Assembly (NCBI RefSeq): GCF_021018805.1
Contig: NC_086283.1
Coordinates: 7,453,162 to 7,517,161 of the forward strand
Source: Prinia subflava
Lineage: Eukaryota > Chordata > Aves > Passeriformes > Cisticolidae
Direction: 5' to 3'
Length of the DNA: 64,000 nucleotides
Positions 10,830 through 23,000 of this stretch are shown piece by piece. The notes beneath the pieces were generated by a model that was given only the letters and a program-made list of their open reading frames with translations, did not search any database and was not told where the DNA came from. Positions within the stretch are counted from its first letter, which is position 1. Each line of letters begins with the position of its first letter. Made by a program: the position numbers and the translations under genes.

Positions 10830-10872
10830 GCGGCGGGCCGGCGGCCGCAGCAGACGCCGCGCTGCCGTGAGG

Positions 10873-11082
10873 ATGCCGCAGCTGCCGGGGGCCGGGGGCG
10901 GCGGGGGGGACCCGGAGCTCTGCGCCACCGACGAGATGATCCCCTTCAAAGACGAGGGGGACCCCCAGAAAGAGAAGATCTTCGCCGAGATCAGCCACCC
11001 CGAGGAGGAGGGCGACCTGGCCGACATCAAGTCCTCCCTCGTCAACGAGTCCGAGATCGCCCCCGGCGCCACCGGGCACGAG
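10873..11082 (+). CDS. LEF1: LEF1 exon 1 coding part: beta-catenin-binding domain
   Basis: This exon encodes residues 1-70, opening with [10 protein letters not shown] and a Gly run. The acidic patch [11 protein letters not shown] (20-30) and the helix [14 protein letters not shown] (48-61) are the two elements by which this family grips beta-catenin. Lys26 sits in FKDE, matching the SUMO site at human Lys27. The exon ends in phase 0 at GAG before donor gtgcgg. Residues 63-69 (APGATGH) differ from the human protein, and the Gly run is one shorter. The ATG has A at -3 but C at +4. The reading frame stays open upstream to about 10504 without any in-frame ATG. Confidence 0.97.
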
Positions 11083-14000
11083 GTGCGGGAGCTCCGCGGG
11101 GCAGCGCGGACCGAGGGGCGCGGGGTGCGGCGGGCTCCGGCCGCCGCCGCGGGGAGGGAGCCCAGGAGGGCCACCGGGGAAAAAATTCCTGTAGGAAAAG
11201 AAATCATTCCACCCCAAATCCTGTCTCCAGAGGTGCGCCGGGCAGAGCTTCGGCCCGGGACGAGAAAGTTGCCGCGAGTTCCCCGACGGTGTGATGGTAT
11301 TAGACCTCAAGAAGCCATGAAATTTCCTCAGTAAAATCAGCGGGGTCGGAGCATTAGCTGTAAACTCTTTAAGGGATTTGCGTAAAACTGTTTGGGAAGA
11401 AATTCCCGACTCTAAAATAACTTCAGCGGGAGCGGGGAACCTGCCTTTTTAAAATTTTTGTTTAATTTTTTTTTCCTTTTTTTAATTTCCTCTTTTCTTT
11501 TTTTTTTCTTTCTTTTTTTTTTTTCCTCTTAAAGATTTGCTAAGGAGGGCAACCTGTTTTTCATTATTATTTTTGGTATCTTTTTACCAAGAGCGTTTTG
11601 ACTGCCAGAGCACCAAATATTTTCCGGAAATGATTCACTTTCATTAAATGCAGGGTGCTTCTGCTAGAAATGCTTTGCAAAGCCCTTCAGTTATTCACCT
11701 TGTCATAAAACAATAGTTCACACAAACGTTTCTGGTACAGTTGCCTTCCAAGCGACTTAGGAGAAAAAAGAAAGATGTTTGTCTTGTGCTCTTAACTCCT
11801 CTCTTCCTTCAAGAAACTGTAGCAGTGTGATTGATAAACGAGCATCCATACGATGACTTTTCTTCTTTTTCTTCTTCTTTTCTGGTGGTGGATTCCTTGC
11901 TGTCAGGTTTCCAGGCAGAATCAAGCACAGGATTCCTACCATGATAAAGGCAGAGAACACCCTGAGGAAGGTGAGATACGCACCATCCTGTCTTGCAATG
12001 TTGTCCCTCTGTGACCCTCCACATAGTCCTCAAACTGGAACTTGGTTTCTTTTGAAAAACATAAATTTAATATCTTTTTTTTTGGGAGGGAGAATGCCAG
12101 AGCGCTTTCAAGGTGCATTTAAAAAGGAGATGAACATGCAGCGCGTTTATCTTGAGTGACCAAATGGTATTGCAGTTTTTGAGAAACTGATAAGTAGGCC
12201 AAATGGATCTTCACAGAAGAAAGAACTATTTTTAGGATATCAACTCAAATACATCTGTCTCTTCACTCAGAACTGTACACAGTTCTGCAGATACCCTCTG
12301 CTTTACCCCATAGCCAAAGTCTGTCACTTAAATCTCTTCTTTCAAATCCAAGTGTGAACAGACCTCCTGAAATTTTTAATGTACCAATTAATTAATGGTT
12401 AATTTTGATTGAGAAGGACAGAGGAAATAGCAGAGTTCATCGAATATCATTTAGGAAGCTGGACATACGTGCAAAGAATGCGTGCTGTGAAGGGTGGGAG
12501 ATTATGTTTAAAATCAAATGTTTATCATCACAAGCTAAATCAGATTATCAATTTTATATAAAGACAGACACAGTTCAGCCCTGGTGCTTTCCAGGATTCT
12601 GTGGCCATCTTCCTCCAAGTTTGTAGCTAAACAGCCTAAAAGCAATGATGTCCATGCTCATAGCATTTGGGCAGTGAGGGGGAGGTGTTCATTCTCTGGA
12701 TAGTTTTCAGTTCTGCATCTTCTTCAGACTCCACTTTCAAGTAGTATCCTTGTCAACGAGCATGTAGGTGGGAGACCTGTTTACCCTTTTTGCAGGACCT
12801 GAACCCACTTTTGTTTTCCTACCAAATAGCCTCACTCACTTGGATTCCCTTTTGACTGTAGTACCACAGTACCATAGTACTCAACAACCCCCCTCCCAAA
12901 TTGTGAGGATCTCCTTCCAGGCCACCCCCTGCTCTTTAATTGTTCACAATGATCATAGCCAGAATGAATTGTTTGCTGCACACACTGGATCAGCAAGAGA
13001 AGGAAATCATTATATCTAGTTGTCACAGCCTTGTCCTTTCTTTCCTAACAATGAAGTTGGAAATCCATACTGGCAATAATTCTGAATTGACAAATCCTAG
13101 AGGCATGTATAAAATCGAGGAAGACTGCTACTTGTAAAATGTGATGTCATTGCTGATGCGTCTATTTTGATTTGAATGAGCACTAGCAAAATAATTTACT
13201 TTTAGGCTATATTGTATTTTAAACATAATCTCCTCACTGAGAGTACTCGCTCCTTTAAGAATTATCTCTTCATAAAAAAAAAAAAAAAAGTTATTACAAA
13301 TTGTTTTATATCATTTTCTGTCGATAGTAATTTCCATGAGTAAGGAAACATTTGCATGCAGAACATTTTTATATATACACAAGACCTGTTTCAGTGCTCT
13401 AACTCATGAGAAATGCATATATGGGGAATAATGTAATCATTGTTTCATCTTCCATAGGAAAGCATCCAGACAGTGGCTTATACAGCAAGGGACCATCATA
13501 CTCTGGTTATTCTGGGTATATCATGATGCCAAATATGAATAACGACCCATACATGCCTAATGGATCTCTGTCGCCACCCATCCCCAGAACAGTGAGTTAT
13601 CTCTTCCAAAGGCTGGTTTTGGCAAGCTGGGTTTTCTCCTGTTTGGTCTGCAGAGTCTGCTTGCAATGGGGTCTTTCGGGTAGCTTCAGTGACGATGAAG
13701 GTTGAGCTTCTGCTGTTCAGAGCCTCTGTCCAGCGGAGTTTGAGAGCTCCTAGAGGTGTTGGTCGTGACCACAGTGGAAAAGCTGAGATTAATGTGTGTG
13801 AACAGGGCTGGAAGCTCTGTGGGGGGAGTCCTGGTTTACGACTGTAGGATAATCTATAGCAGAATGATGTAAATGCTGTCTTTGTAGTGACTGGGACAGA
13901 TGTGAATTTTCTGGCTTTAATTCTTCATTTGTTGAGGAAAATCAAGGGTTCGAAGCAGAACTGCTAAAGTTGCATGACAGTAAGATGAGAAGATTGGATT

Positions 14001-17000
14001 TTTTTTCTTTTTTTTTGCCTTCAGATGTGGCATTGCTCTTTGTTGATTGATATTTATTTCCACCATCAGTTGGTCTGCATGAAGGCTTTATCTGTCTGGC
14101 AGCATTGTTTTGAAATGTACTCTGTATCTTCAGCCAGAAATTGGGAAACGGTCGTTTAGGAATTAATATCATCCATGATGCAGTAGTTACAGCTTTCCCT
14201 TACATTGTGGCGAGCACTGATTCTTCCAGGTTTGTCCCTCTGTTTCCACTGGTGTAGATGCATGTTTAGTGGATTTTAATGTACTTTTAATTCTGGATAG
14301 TCAATTCCCATTTATTTTTGTAAGCCTCTCGGTATACATATAGAGCAATGGAGAGGCAGTGTTAAAATGAGCTGTGGAAATTATATTAGAACCCGAGTGG
14401 AGAGGGAAACAATTTGCTCGTAGGCATCCTGCTGGAAAAATGCCGCTGCTGTTGTGCGTGCTGTGATAGGAGAAGTTGGATGCTGTTACTTCCTTGTGAT
14501 AAAGGAGTTTTCCCTCTTACTGGCACGTAGATTTTTTACTTGGATGTCTCTCTCATGGTATTGTTTTGCCCTCTGATGTTTTTGATTTTTATTCAGGACT
14601 GTGACATTTGACTTCAAAAACAAAAAGAAAGGGGCCTGATCTGTATTGGTAATTTGACAGCAGCAAAACACGTTAAATTAGTGAATATTTGGAGCTGAAA
14701 CGACAGGGTGCTTTGGCACTGGAAACACGTAGATCTGCATTTGAAAGATGCAAAAACTCATCCAACATATTGCTTCCTGTAGCTGTGGGGGTTTTTTTGT
14801 GTATAAATTCCAGTTCAGAGGCCTACGGCCATTTAAGGTAAAGCATGATGATTACAGTCTGTTGATATTTGTTGCTGTAAACGTTTTTCTACAGAAAACT
14901 TGTTTGGATGTAACATAGGGAAAAGCATGCAGCTTTTCAAGAGGGCATCGAGACTTAAACCTGATCTTAGGAATAAGAAACTTCAGACTTTTCTTTACCC
15001 CCTCTTTGCCATGCTATCTTCCTAAGAAAGTCCTGAGTGCTGGTGCACGACTTGGAACAACAAAATCCAGTTTAATTATTCACTGAGGATTTTTTCCATA
15101 TATGCATGCTGTGGGGCTGCCACTCTTTACAGATCTGGCATCAATGCCTTCAGAATATCATGCAGAGGCTCTTGTCTGAGGTACTTGAGGAACTGCCCTT
15201 TGTGGGTGTGGTGAAGGGGAGGAAGGGGGAAAAACGCATCTTGTTTTTAATTGTAAAGCTGCCTGCTGAACATCTGAGGGGCTAATTCAGTTCAGTGTTG
15301 CTCTTGCATGTTATAGCAGCACCACTATTTCAATAAAACAGTGCTGTTGCATGGCTGCAATGTTGACATAAGCCTGGAATTCTTTCAGTTTAACCACAAG
15401 GCTACACGCTTGAGTTATTAAATTTTTTTGTTTAATTGAACTGTAATCTTTGCGAGGCTCGTAGCTGGCAGTTGGGTTTTAATGCGGGAGATCAAAACGC
15501 GGCATCCGCGAGGTGACATGCTCGCTCTCTCCGTGGCTTTCCACGGGCTCTGCAGCGGCGCGCTCACCTCCGTGGGGTCCCAGCCGCTGCCCTCCAGGTT
15601 TGCTCTGCCTCCCCTTTCCGGGGCAATGTGCCGGGCTGGGGGCAAGAAACAGCTGAGATCAGCAAGCACTGGAGGCAGGGGTCTCCCCTGGGTGTCAGCA
15701 GTCCCCAGCCATTTGTGCCTGGTGTGTACCTGTGCCCCGCTATTTGCATGACAAAGACGCTTCTTGTTGATGCATCTGTTGCCTGGAGGTGTTAGCCAGG
15801 ATTAAATAGGCGCCCTGGGGCGCTGAATCTTTTTTCCACCTTGGAAGGACCTGCTGACTGCAAACTGCCCCGGGGCTGCACCCCTGGGGAATGAGGTCCA
15901 GACACAGAGCAAAGACCGTCTATGAGAAGAGAGAGCAAAGCTTTCCTGGAAAGGCAAAAAAGTTACTTTCATCACCATATGTAGAGAGGGGAAAAAAACC
16001 CCACCTTTACTTTTTTCAAAAAAGCAAATGCTTTAGAAGCTTGCTTCGTAAAATTAAAAGTACAAATCTATAGTCAGACACAACTTGCTTAATAAACCAT
16101 AATTTAAAAATGGAAATCTAATTTCAGTGCAGCTTTTGGAAGGCTGGAGGTGTTTGAGAAGGATTTAGAATCTTCCAAAATCTGCTCTTGTTAGAGAGGT
16201 CTTGTCTTCCCCATTCTCCTCCCCTATTTTTTTTTTTTTAATTTTCTTATTTTGCTGGCAATTGATTTGCTGTTTCCAAGTTGTATTAGTAGAAGCAGGA
16301 GAATGTTAATTGCCAGTTCAGGTGGGAGCCCCGTGCCGCAGTTCGTGTTCCTCTCAGCTAGGATAGGAGTGGAGAGTGGGGATGCGCAGCAGTCACTTTG
16401 GGTGGCTGCAGGAGAGGTGGCCTGTGGTGGCACCAGCCCGCGGCGGCACCTGGGGAATGTGCATCCTGTGTGCTCGAGATAGCTCTTGGTGGTTTCTGAG
16501 CACCGCGGGGGTACCGAGGGTGGGAGATGGAGACAGCTGCTTGTTTTCTAACGTGTGGGTTTTCTGCTTTGGGTAACAAGGCTAGTTCTGGGGTGGCAAA
16601 GCTTTCTTGACTGTTTGGTGGGAACAGAGGAGGTGACTGAAGAGCGATTATTTCTCCATGTTGTAAATTCATCCAGAAGACAATTTTGGTTTTATTTCTC
16701 ATTCTCCATAAATTAAATTTCCTATAGAAAGATAGGGGATTTCTGCAACCTTCCTTTTTTCTGTTCTTATGTGTTCTTGGGGTCTGGGTTTCTTTCTTTG
16801 TGGCTCAACTGCCTCTCTGTAGCACCTGGATGTGTTAAACAGGGCAGAGGATACAATGTATAAACATTTTATGGCTACTTGCACAATGCAGCATATCTGA
16901 AAATGAAGAGGAATTCTTCTAAGAGAGTTGGATTGCTAGGAACAACGCAGGACTAGCCCAAATTTTGGATATTCTTTGTGTGTTTCTGCACGGCAGGGGA

Positions 17001-20000
17001 TATGGAGTTTGTTTCCATCTTGAAGAGCAAATGTCCGAGGAGATTCAGAGGATAATATGGGCAGGAGGAAGGATGAGGGTAGAAACAGTAAAAATGAATG
17101 GCTATGAAGCCCCGGTGAGAGAGTTTTGTTTCCCTAGCTACATCTTCTGTTCCTCTGAAAGTGGGCTGATTTTCTTGCTTGTGGGGAAATTTTGGAGCCC
17201 CAAGGGAGCTGCAGAAGGACACAAACCTGATTTTCATTGTATTGTCAAATTCCTGAGAATTTGCTTCTTCTCACTGTGCAGCTGTAGCGAATTGTTGGGC
17301 GCGGTGGTCAGCTGAAACCTCCCTGCTCAGTATGAAACAGGCTGTCACAGCGCAGAAGTTGGGCTGGGCTCCTGCTCCCACAGCACCCACCAGGAAGCTT
17401 TGCTCTGATTCCCAAGCTGGCACGGGAGCAGGATGCTTTGGGGGCCCTAGGCAGCTGTGGTCCTGTCAAAGATGTCTCTCTTCCCTTCACAACCCCAGGC
17501 CCTGGGGAGAGGGGCAGCTGAGGGGCTCCACAGGCCAGAGATGCTTATCCAACACCGAAGCTCTGTAGCTTTGCCCTGCGTGGCGCGCGGCTTCGCAGTG
17601 CAGCCGAATGATGCCGATCAGCTCCTTAAATAACTTCGAAACCAAGCACAGAGGAGTACAAAGCTGCCTGGCTGTGTGGAAGCAGAACTTGATGAAATGT
17701 ATTAGCATTTGCCCAGGGAGGAATTTTAGCACTATTTTCTGAGGAGCTCGGTGAGTTGTGCCAAATGGCAGCACCGGGAAAGAACAGGAATCTGCTGGGC
17801 CCTAATAGTGGCACCTCATTGCTGCAAACGTGTCCCTCAGCTGCTCTGACTCAAGCAGTCACGGCTGATCAGTCTAAGTTACAAGTCAGGCCACTATGAA
17901 ACGTAAACCCAAGATGTGAATGGTCATGGGATAAGTTTTGGTGGTGTTTTCTTTCTCCCACTTAAAAAGATGAATCCTGCATTTTGAAAAGGGGGCAGAA
18001 GAAGTTACCACAGTGGCTCTAGGTTGTCCTTGTCTGAAGCTTGGTCTGCTTACTCCTGGTCAGAGCTTCAGACAGAGTCTTAAATATATAGTTCATTGTT
18101 ACTGTGATCTTTGGCACATACTGGTGAAGAGAACATATTTTCAGCTTTTGGTGCCTCCTCCTTGTCCCATTGATGCAATTAGCAAATCTGAGTAATTGTG
18201 AATGCTCAAGGGGAAAACGAAATGTTCTCCTAATGTCTCAGTGCAGAGGCAGTAATTGTGTGTGTGGCTTGAGAAGAGGCATTATCAAAAACCCCACCCA
18301 TTGCAAATCATCGAAGTTGGAGCTTTTGTATAGCAATACCTGTGTGTGTTCATCTCCTAAATATCTCTTTTTTCTACATGTATAGGAGCTCATTCAATAT
18401 AAACTTTAAGTGGCAGAGCTGCTGCTTAATTTTTAAAGTGGTTCAAGCAAAATGTCATTCCTGTCTCTTTTCCAACTTAATCCCAGCCCAGAAAAAATGT
18501 TAATAAGAATAACTTGTTATGGGCTGCAAGTGCCAAGGAGGATGTGGCTCAAGAAGAAAGCCTGAAGCTCCACAGGTTCAGGCATCAAAAGAGGAAAAGG
18601 CTTTTTCCAGATAGTTGCAGTGCTGCATGCCTGCAGGCATTGAAAAGACTGGGTACCAAAGGCCTGGCTTCTCTTGAGTACTTAACTTCTGTTTATAGTT
18701 AACAAAAATGCCTCCTGATACGGGAAGGAAATAACCCACACAAAAGCATTTTACTGCTACCTAATATTTCTGAAGTCCTATCAGAGGTATGTGCTTTGTT
18801 TTTTTTGTTTTTGTTTTTTTTGGGTTTTTTTGCTAGTAGTAAAACACTGTGTCCCTCAAGAAGACAAAGACAAATGTGCAAGAGTGTTTTAAGATGGACA
18901 TCAAACATTTTGTGGCGTGAGGTCCATGTGTGTGTCCTGCTGTGCACTCCTGTGCTGCTCTCACATGGATGGACAGTGATCCAGCGTCTGTCTGCTTCAA
19001 GGGAAACACTGCTGGGAGTCAGGCAGTCAGTCCTTGACCTGCTTGAGCTGGGTTGTCCTCAGCGTGTGTCCTCCCCACTGCTGCAGGGAAACCGTGTGTT
19101 GTGACACTCCAACTGTGCATGTATGGCTCCTATTTACCCCAAACTGCCCCGTCTGGGACACCAGGCATTTCTCTCCAAGCTGATTTTGGTTGCAAGACAT
19201 GTTTGGCATGAGGACAGTTCTCATCTGGCTACTGGGTTTGGTCCCTTTCTGCAGGACACTGGTGGCAGGAGGTGCAGCTGCCTGGCGTGGTGCTCCTGCC
19301 CAGGCACCTGGGGATTAGCATCTCTGTTGCTCCAGCCCTTCGTAAGCGTTAGATTCACTTGAGAAAATTGCATTCAGAATAACTTAATCTAGCAACCCAG
19401 TGGCCTCTATTTGAGACCTGGATCTTGTGTATATGTTTATTTAGTTTGGGATTCCCACTTCAAAGGAATCTGTCCTCTCAGCAAGAAAGTGATTGAGCAC
19501 TTAAATAAAAATGTATTCATTGAATCTTTGGGATTGAGCTAAAAGTGTAGTAGGGAGTTAACACATGCACCAACTGTGCTAATGAGTCAGGGACTGCCTG
19601 CTCTCATAAAGGAGAAGAAAAAGGTCCTGATCTGCGTGAGGAAAAGTGACTGGCCTTCCGTGGCTTCTGGTGGTGGTGTTGCTTGATGGGGCTTCAGGAT
19701 GAGATGGACTTAGAATATCTTTGCCTGTGATCTTCAAAGTTACCAAATACCTTGTGTAGAAGAGCACTTTCATGGAGCTGAAAGGTTGACTCAGTAATTG
19801 TTTATTTTCTTTAAATGGCTGTGGATATAGGTAAGGTTGAGGCATCAATGGGATGAGCTTAGTCAAATGAAAATCAATGGGATGAGCTTAGTCTGCAAAA
19901 ATTACAGTGTAAAGTTACAGGGCTTTGAAATATTTATAAAATGGGCAGCACAACTTAAAAAGTAAGTGTAGTGCTGTCACCAGCTGTAACACTTAAACCT

Positions 20001-23000
20001 GGGAATTGCTTTGGCTAGGAGATATTAACCAAGCCAGAGAGCAGTTAATTCCCAAAAGCATCTATTTGAGCACTTTCTGTACTCCAGCCCGCACTTCAAA
20101 CAGTGCTGCACGAGTCAGCGAGCAGGTCTGCCTCACCCAGACCAGGGCAGGGGAAGGAGTCCCTTGGGAGCACGGGACTTTGTGCAAGTGTTGGCTGTGA
20201 GGTACCTTCTGACAGTGCTGCTGCTTCAAAGGAGCAGGGTACATGGACGTGTGCTGGTGGTCCGAGGCAGCCCTAGTAATGCTAGCAGCTGCACATCCAG
20301 CACAGTGCCAGGCACTGCACATACCCAGCAGCCCTGCTCTGAGAAACCTGTGACTTATGGGAGCTGCAATGAACCTCCCAGAGTCAGCACAAGGAGTGAG
20401 ATTGCACAGAGATGGAAGGCACGATGCTGAAATCCTGTGGATATTGATGACAGCACCACCTCACCTTGGCTGACTTGAACTGAGGTGTGGATGGGGTTGC
20501 AGTCATTATCCAAAGGAAACCAGTCTGGAAATTGTTTGATTCATCTTGTACAAAAACCAGGGAAAGGGATCATGGAACTTCTGTTGTGCAGTTTTGTTGG
20601 CTCAGATGTGGAGAGCAAGAATCTCTAAAATGCTGTCCCTGTAGGCTCTATATTTCTGAGCAGGCATCCTAGAGACACTGGCTGTTCAGAGCTCTCTCTC
20701 TGTAACTGGTCACTTAGCTATGCTATGAGGCTCTATTTCTTCCATTTTCTACCTTTTTCAGTGTTTCAAAACTGCCTCAGAGGCTTATCTTTGTGACCGT
20801 CTGTTGTCTCTCCACAATTCTGGTGTATCTTTTTGCCTTGATCTTTCTTCATCCCTATCACATCTTGCATTGGCAAGCTTTGTCTGGCATGAAAAAAATA
20901 CAATGTGGAGGTGACGATTAAAGGTGTCAACGTGTGTCAAATGCAGACCACGGTCTGGGAGAAGGTCTTTAGCCTGCAGATGTGCTAAAATGCAGATAAA
21001 CTCTGTCCAGCAACACAAATATGTTTACTTTGTTTAAATGCCACAATCCAGTGATTTGTTGAGGGGCTCTCCTTTCTGAAGTTTGAGTGGTGCTGTATTG
21101 GGTTCAGGAAGCTGCAGTTACAAGTGGTAATCGTGTTTTTCCTCACTCTTTATTTTTCTGGCTGCCAATCCTGTATTTCCTTCATTGCAGTTTCGTATCA
21201 TTCTCTTTTGCACTCACAGTGAGCAAGGTTCTTGCCACCAACCCATGCTGCAGAATTCCATTCTATGTATTCTTCAATTAGTTTTTACAGAGTGGCTTCA
21301 TTCTCACATCTGTGCCCTCTCCTCAGTTTAGGCTTTGTGGCAGCTTGTTCTGTCCTTGAGGTCTGGTCAGCAGCACTTCTGTATATTATACTGTAGAAAC
21401 ACTTGTGTACAGAAAAGCTGAGGTGAAGCAGGAGAATAGCTGGGCTTGACCTAGTGCAGGGACCCCTCCAAACTAGGGGAGGCTGATTTCTCCCCTGAAC
21501 CTCTGCATGTGAATTAAGCCCTGCTAAGTGTAAAAACTGTGCTTGTGTTCACACCCAGGGCCTCCTTTATCAAATACAAATGCCACGTGCAGGCTCAGCC
21601 TCTCGGGGAGCTTTGGGAGTGGGGCGGGAGCTCACAGGTGAACGAGGGTCCAGTGTGGGAGCCCAGGGTGATGGGGCAAGCCCAGGAGCCCTCCAGCCTG
21701 CTGGAGATCAACACAGGAAGGAGCAGTGAGCTCACCCAGCTGGCACTGGGATAGCCGGTGAGGATGTTGAGGAAATAAGCCATACATCAAACATACGGGA
21801 ATACATTTTTGAAAACTCAAGCGATTAAAAGAGCTTACCCCTTTAGAGTGCCTCTCGTTTGGCTGCCCTCTGACAGTGGCATGCTAGTCTGTATTTTGGT
21901 CTGTTTTCTAATGCCCCATTGCCTCCTGCACATAAATGAAATTCAACTTGAAAAAATAAGTTTCAAATGAACATGTTGGATTTGAAAAAGCTGCTACTCA
22001 AAACCTCTCTTGCACTTTATTTCTTGTCTTAAATATTGTTGCTATAGGAAGAAAAGGAAGCTGTGCCAGATTTAAAGGAGAAAGAAAAGAAATAAAACTT
22101 TAAAAAGCTTAGCTCGTTAAGTGTGTGGATTTTTCAGGTTTTGTTGAGACTTTTTTTTCCTATCTCAGTTATTTTGAGGATATTTCTAAGATAATAGTGC
22201 AGCGATCCTGTTTTAGATGTAAATCTTCAGAAGGAAGGATTGGAATAGGAGAGCCACAAGAAAATGCTAATTTTTTAGGTGACTCCCCAGACAGTTTGAC
22301 TGCAACATTGCAAACACTTTTTTTTTTTATAACTGGTAAATAAAATCTTCTTATCAGTGACCTGTAAGAGGATGACTTCATACTTTGTAATAAGGAAATA
22401 TTAAGAGACTGTAGCAGAGCTGGTCAAAACGCTGTCTTAAAATATGTTTTAGTTCAAGGATGCTTCCAAAACAACTTGTGTAGGAGCTTTCCCTCTTGAT
22501 TTAAATGCTTCCTTTTACTGCTTTTTCTTTCCAAGGATATGTGTGTAAGTGAGAATAATGCAGGCTAAGGGACAGAACAATAAATATTCAGTTGGAAAAT
22601 GTGGTTGAATCAAAGCCAGTTCAGAAACTCCTGTGTTTGGGGCACAGGCAGACTTCGTAGGAGAAGATTTCAGTGGTGAGTTTGTGAAGCTTGTCTTCCA
22701 AATAAATACAGTCAGATAGTTACACAGTAGTGCTTACTGCACAAAAAACACTTTCCTCCATTAAATGAATCTCTCTGGCCAACATCTAGTGGAAAAATGA
22801 CTTTTTCAGGTTCAGTCAGCAGAAGAGCCTACAGGTGGGTTTTGAATTTTTCTTCTGGAGGTGGCGTGTCACAGCCCAGGAGCCCATAGCTCACAGGTCA
22901 GCCATGGGCTGATGCTGGCCTTTCTGGTGTTGCCTGCACCTCCTCTCTCTCCTCTGCTGGGTTCTCCCTGGAGGGGATAGCTCCTTAAGCCAGTGGCTGA

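Larger units (their letters stand above)
6570..11330. promoter_or_regulatory. LEF1: CpG-island promoter block of LEF1
   Basis: CpG-dense sequence by eye, with GC-box and CGGCGG runs, covering the region before and through exon 1. It is broken by a T-rich stretch (about 7045-7270) and an A/C-rich stretch (about 7765-7980). Such islands mark promoters of developmental transcription factors. The length, over 4 kb, suggests more than one start site or a divergent transcript. Exact edges need CpG counting. Confidence 0.8.

Noticed and set aside
10504..10872. Open frame continuous with LEF1, suggesting a 123-residue N-terminal extension
   Set aside because: It contains no in-frame ATG (the leftmost start is GTG), the translation is low-complexity Gly/Arg/Pro and Ser/Leu from GC-rich DNA, and the family begins at MPQL.
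9945..11207. 420-codon open frame on the - strand across exon 1 and the promoter
   Set aside because: It is an antisense shadow of CpG-rich DNA with Arg/Gly/Pro-rich composition and no domain; long open frames on all strands are expected at this base composition.
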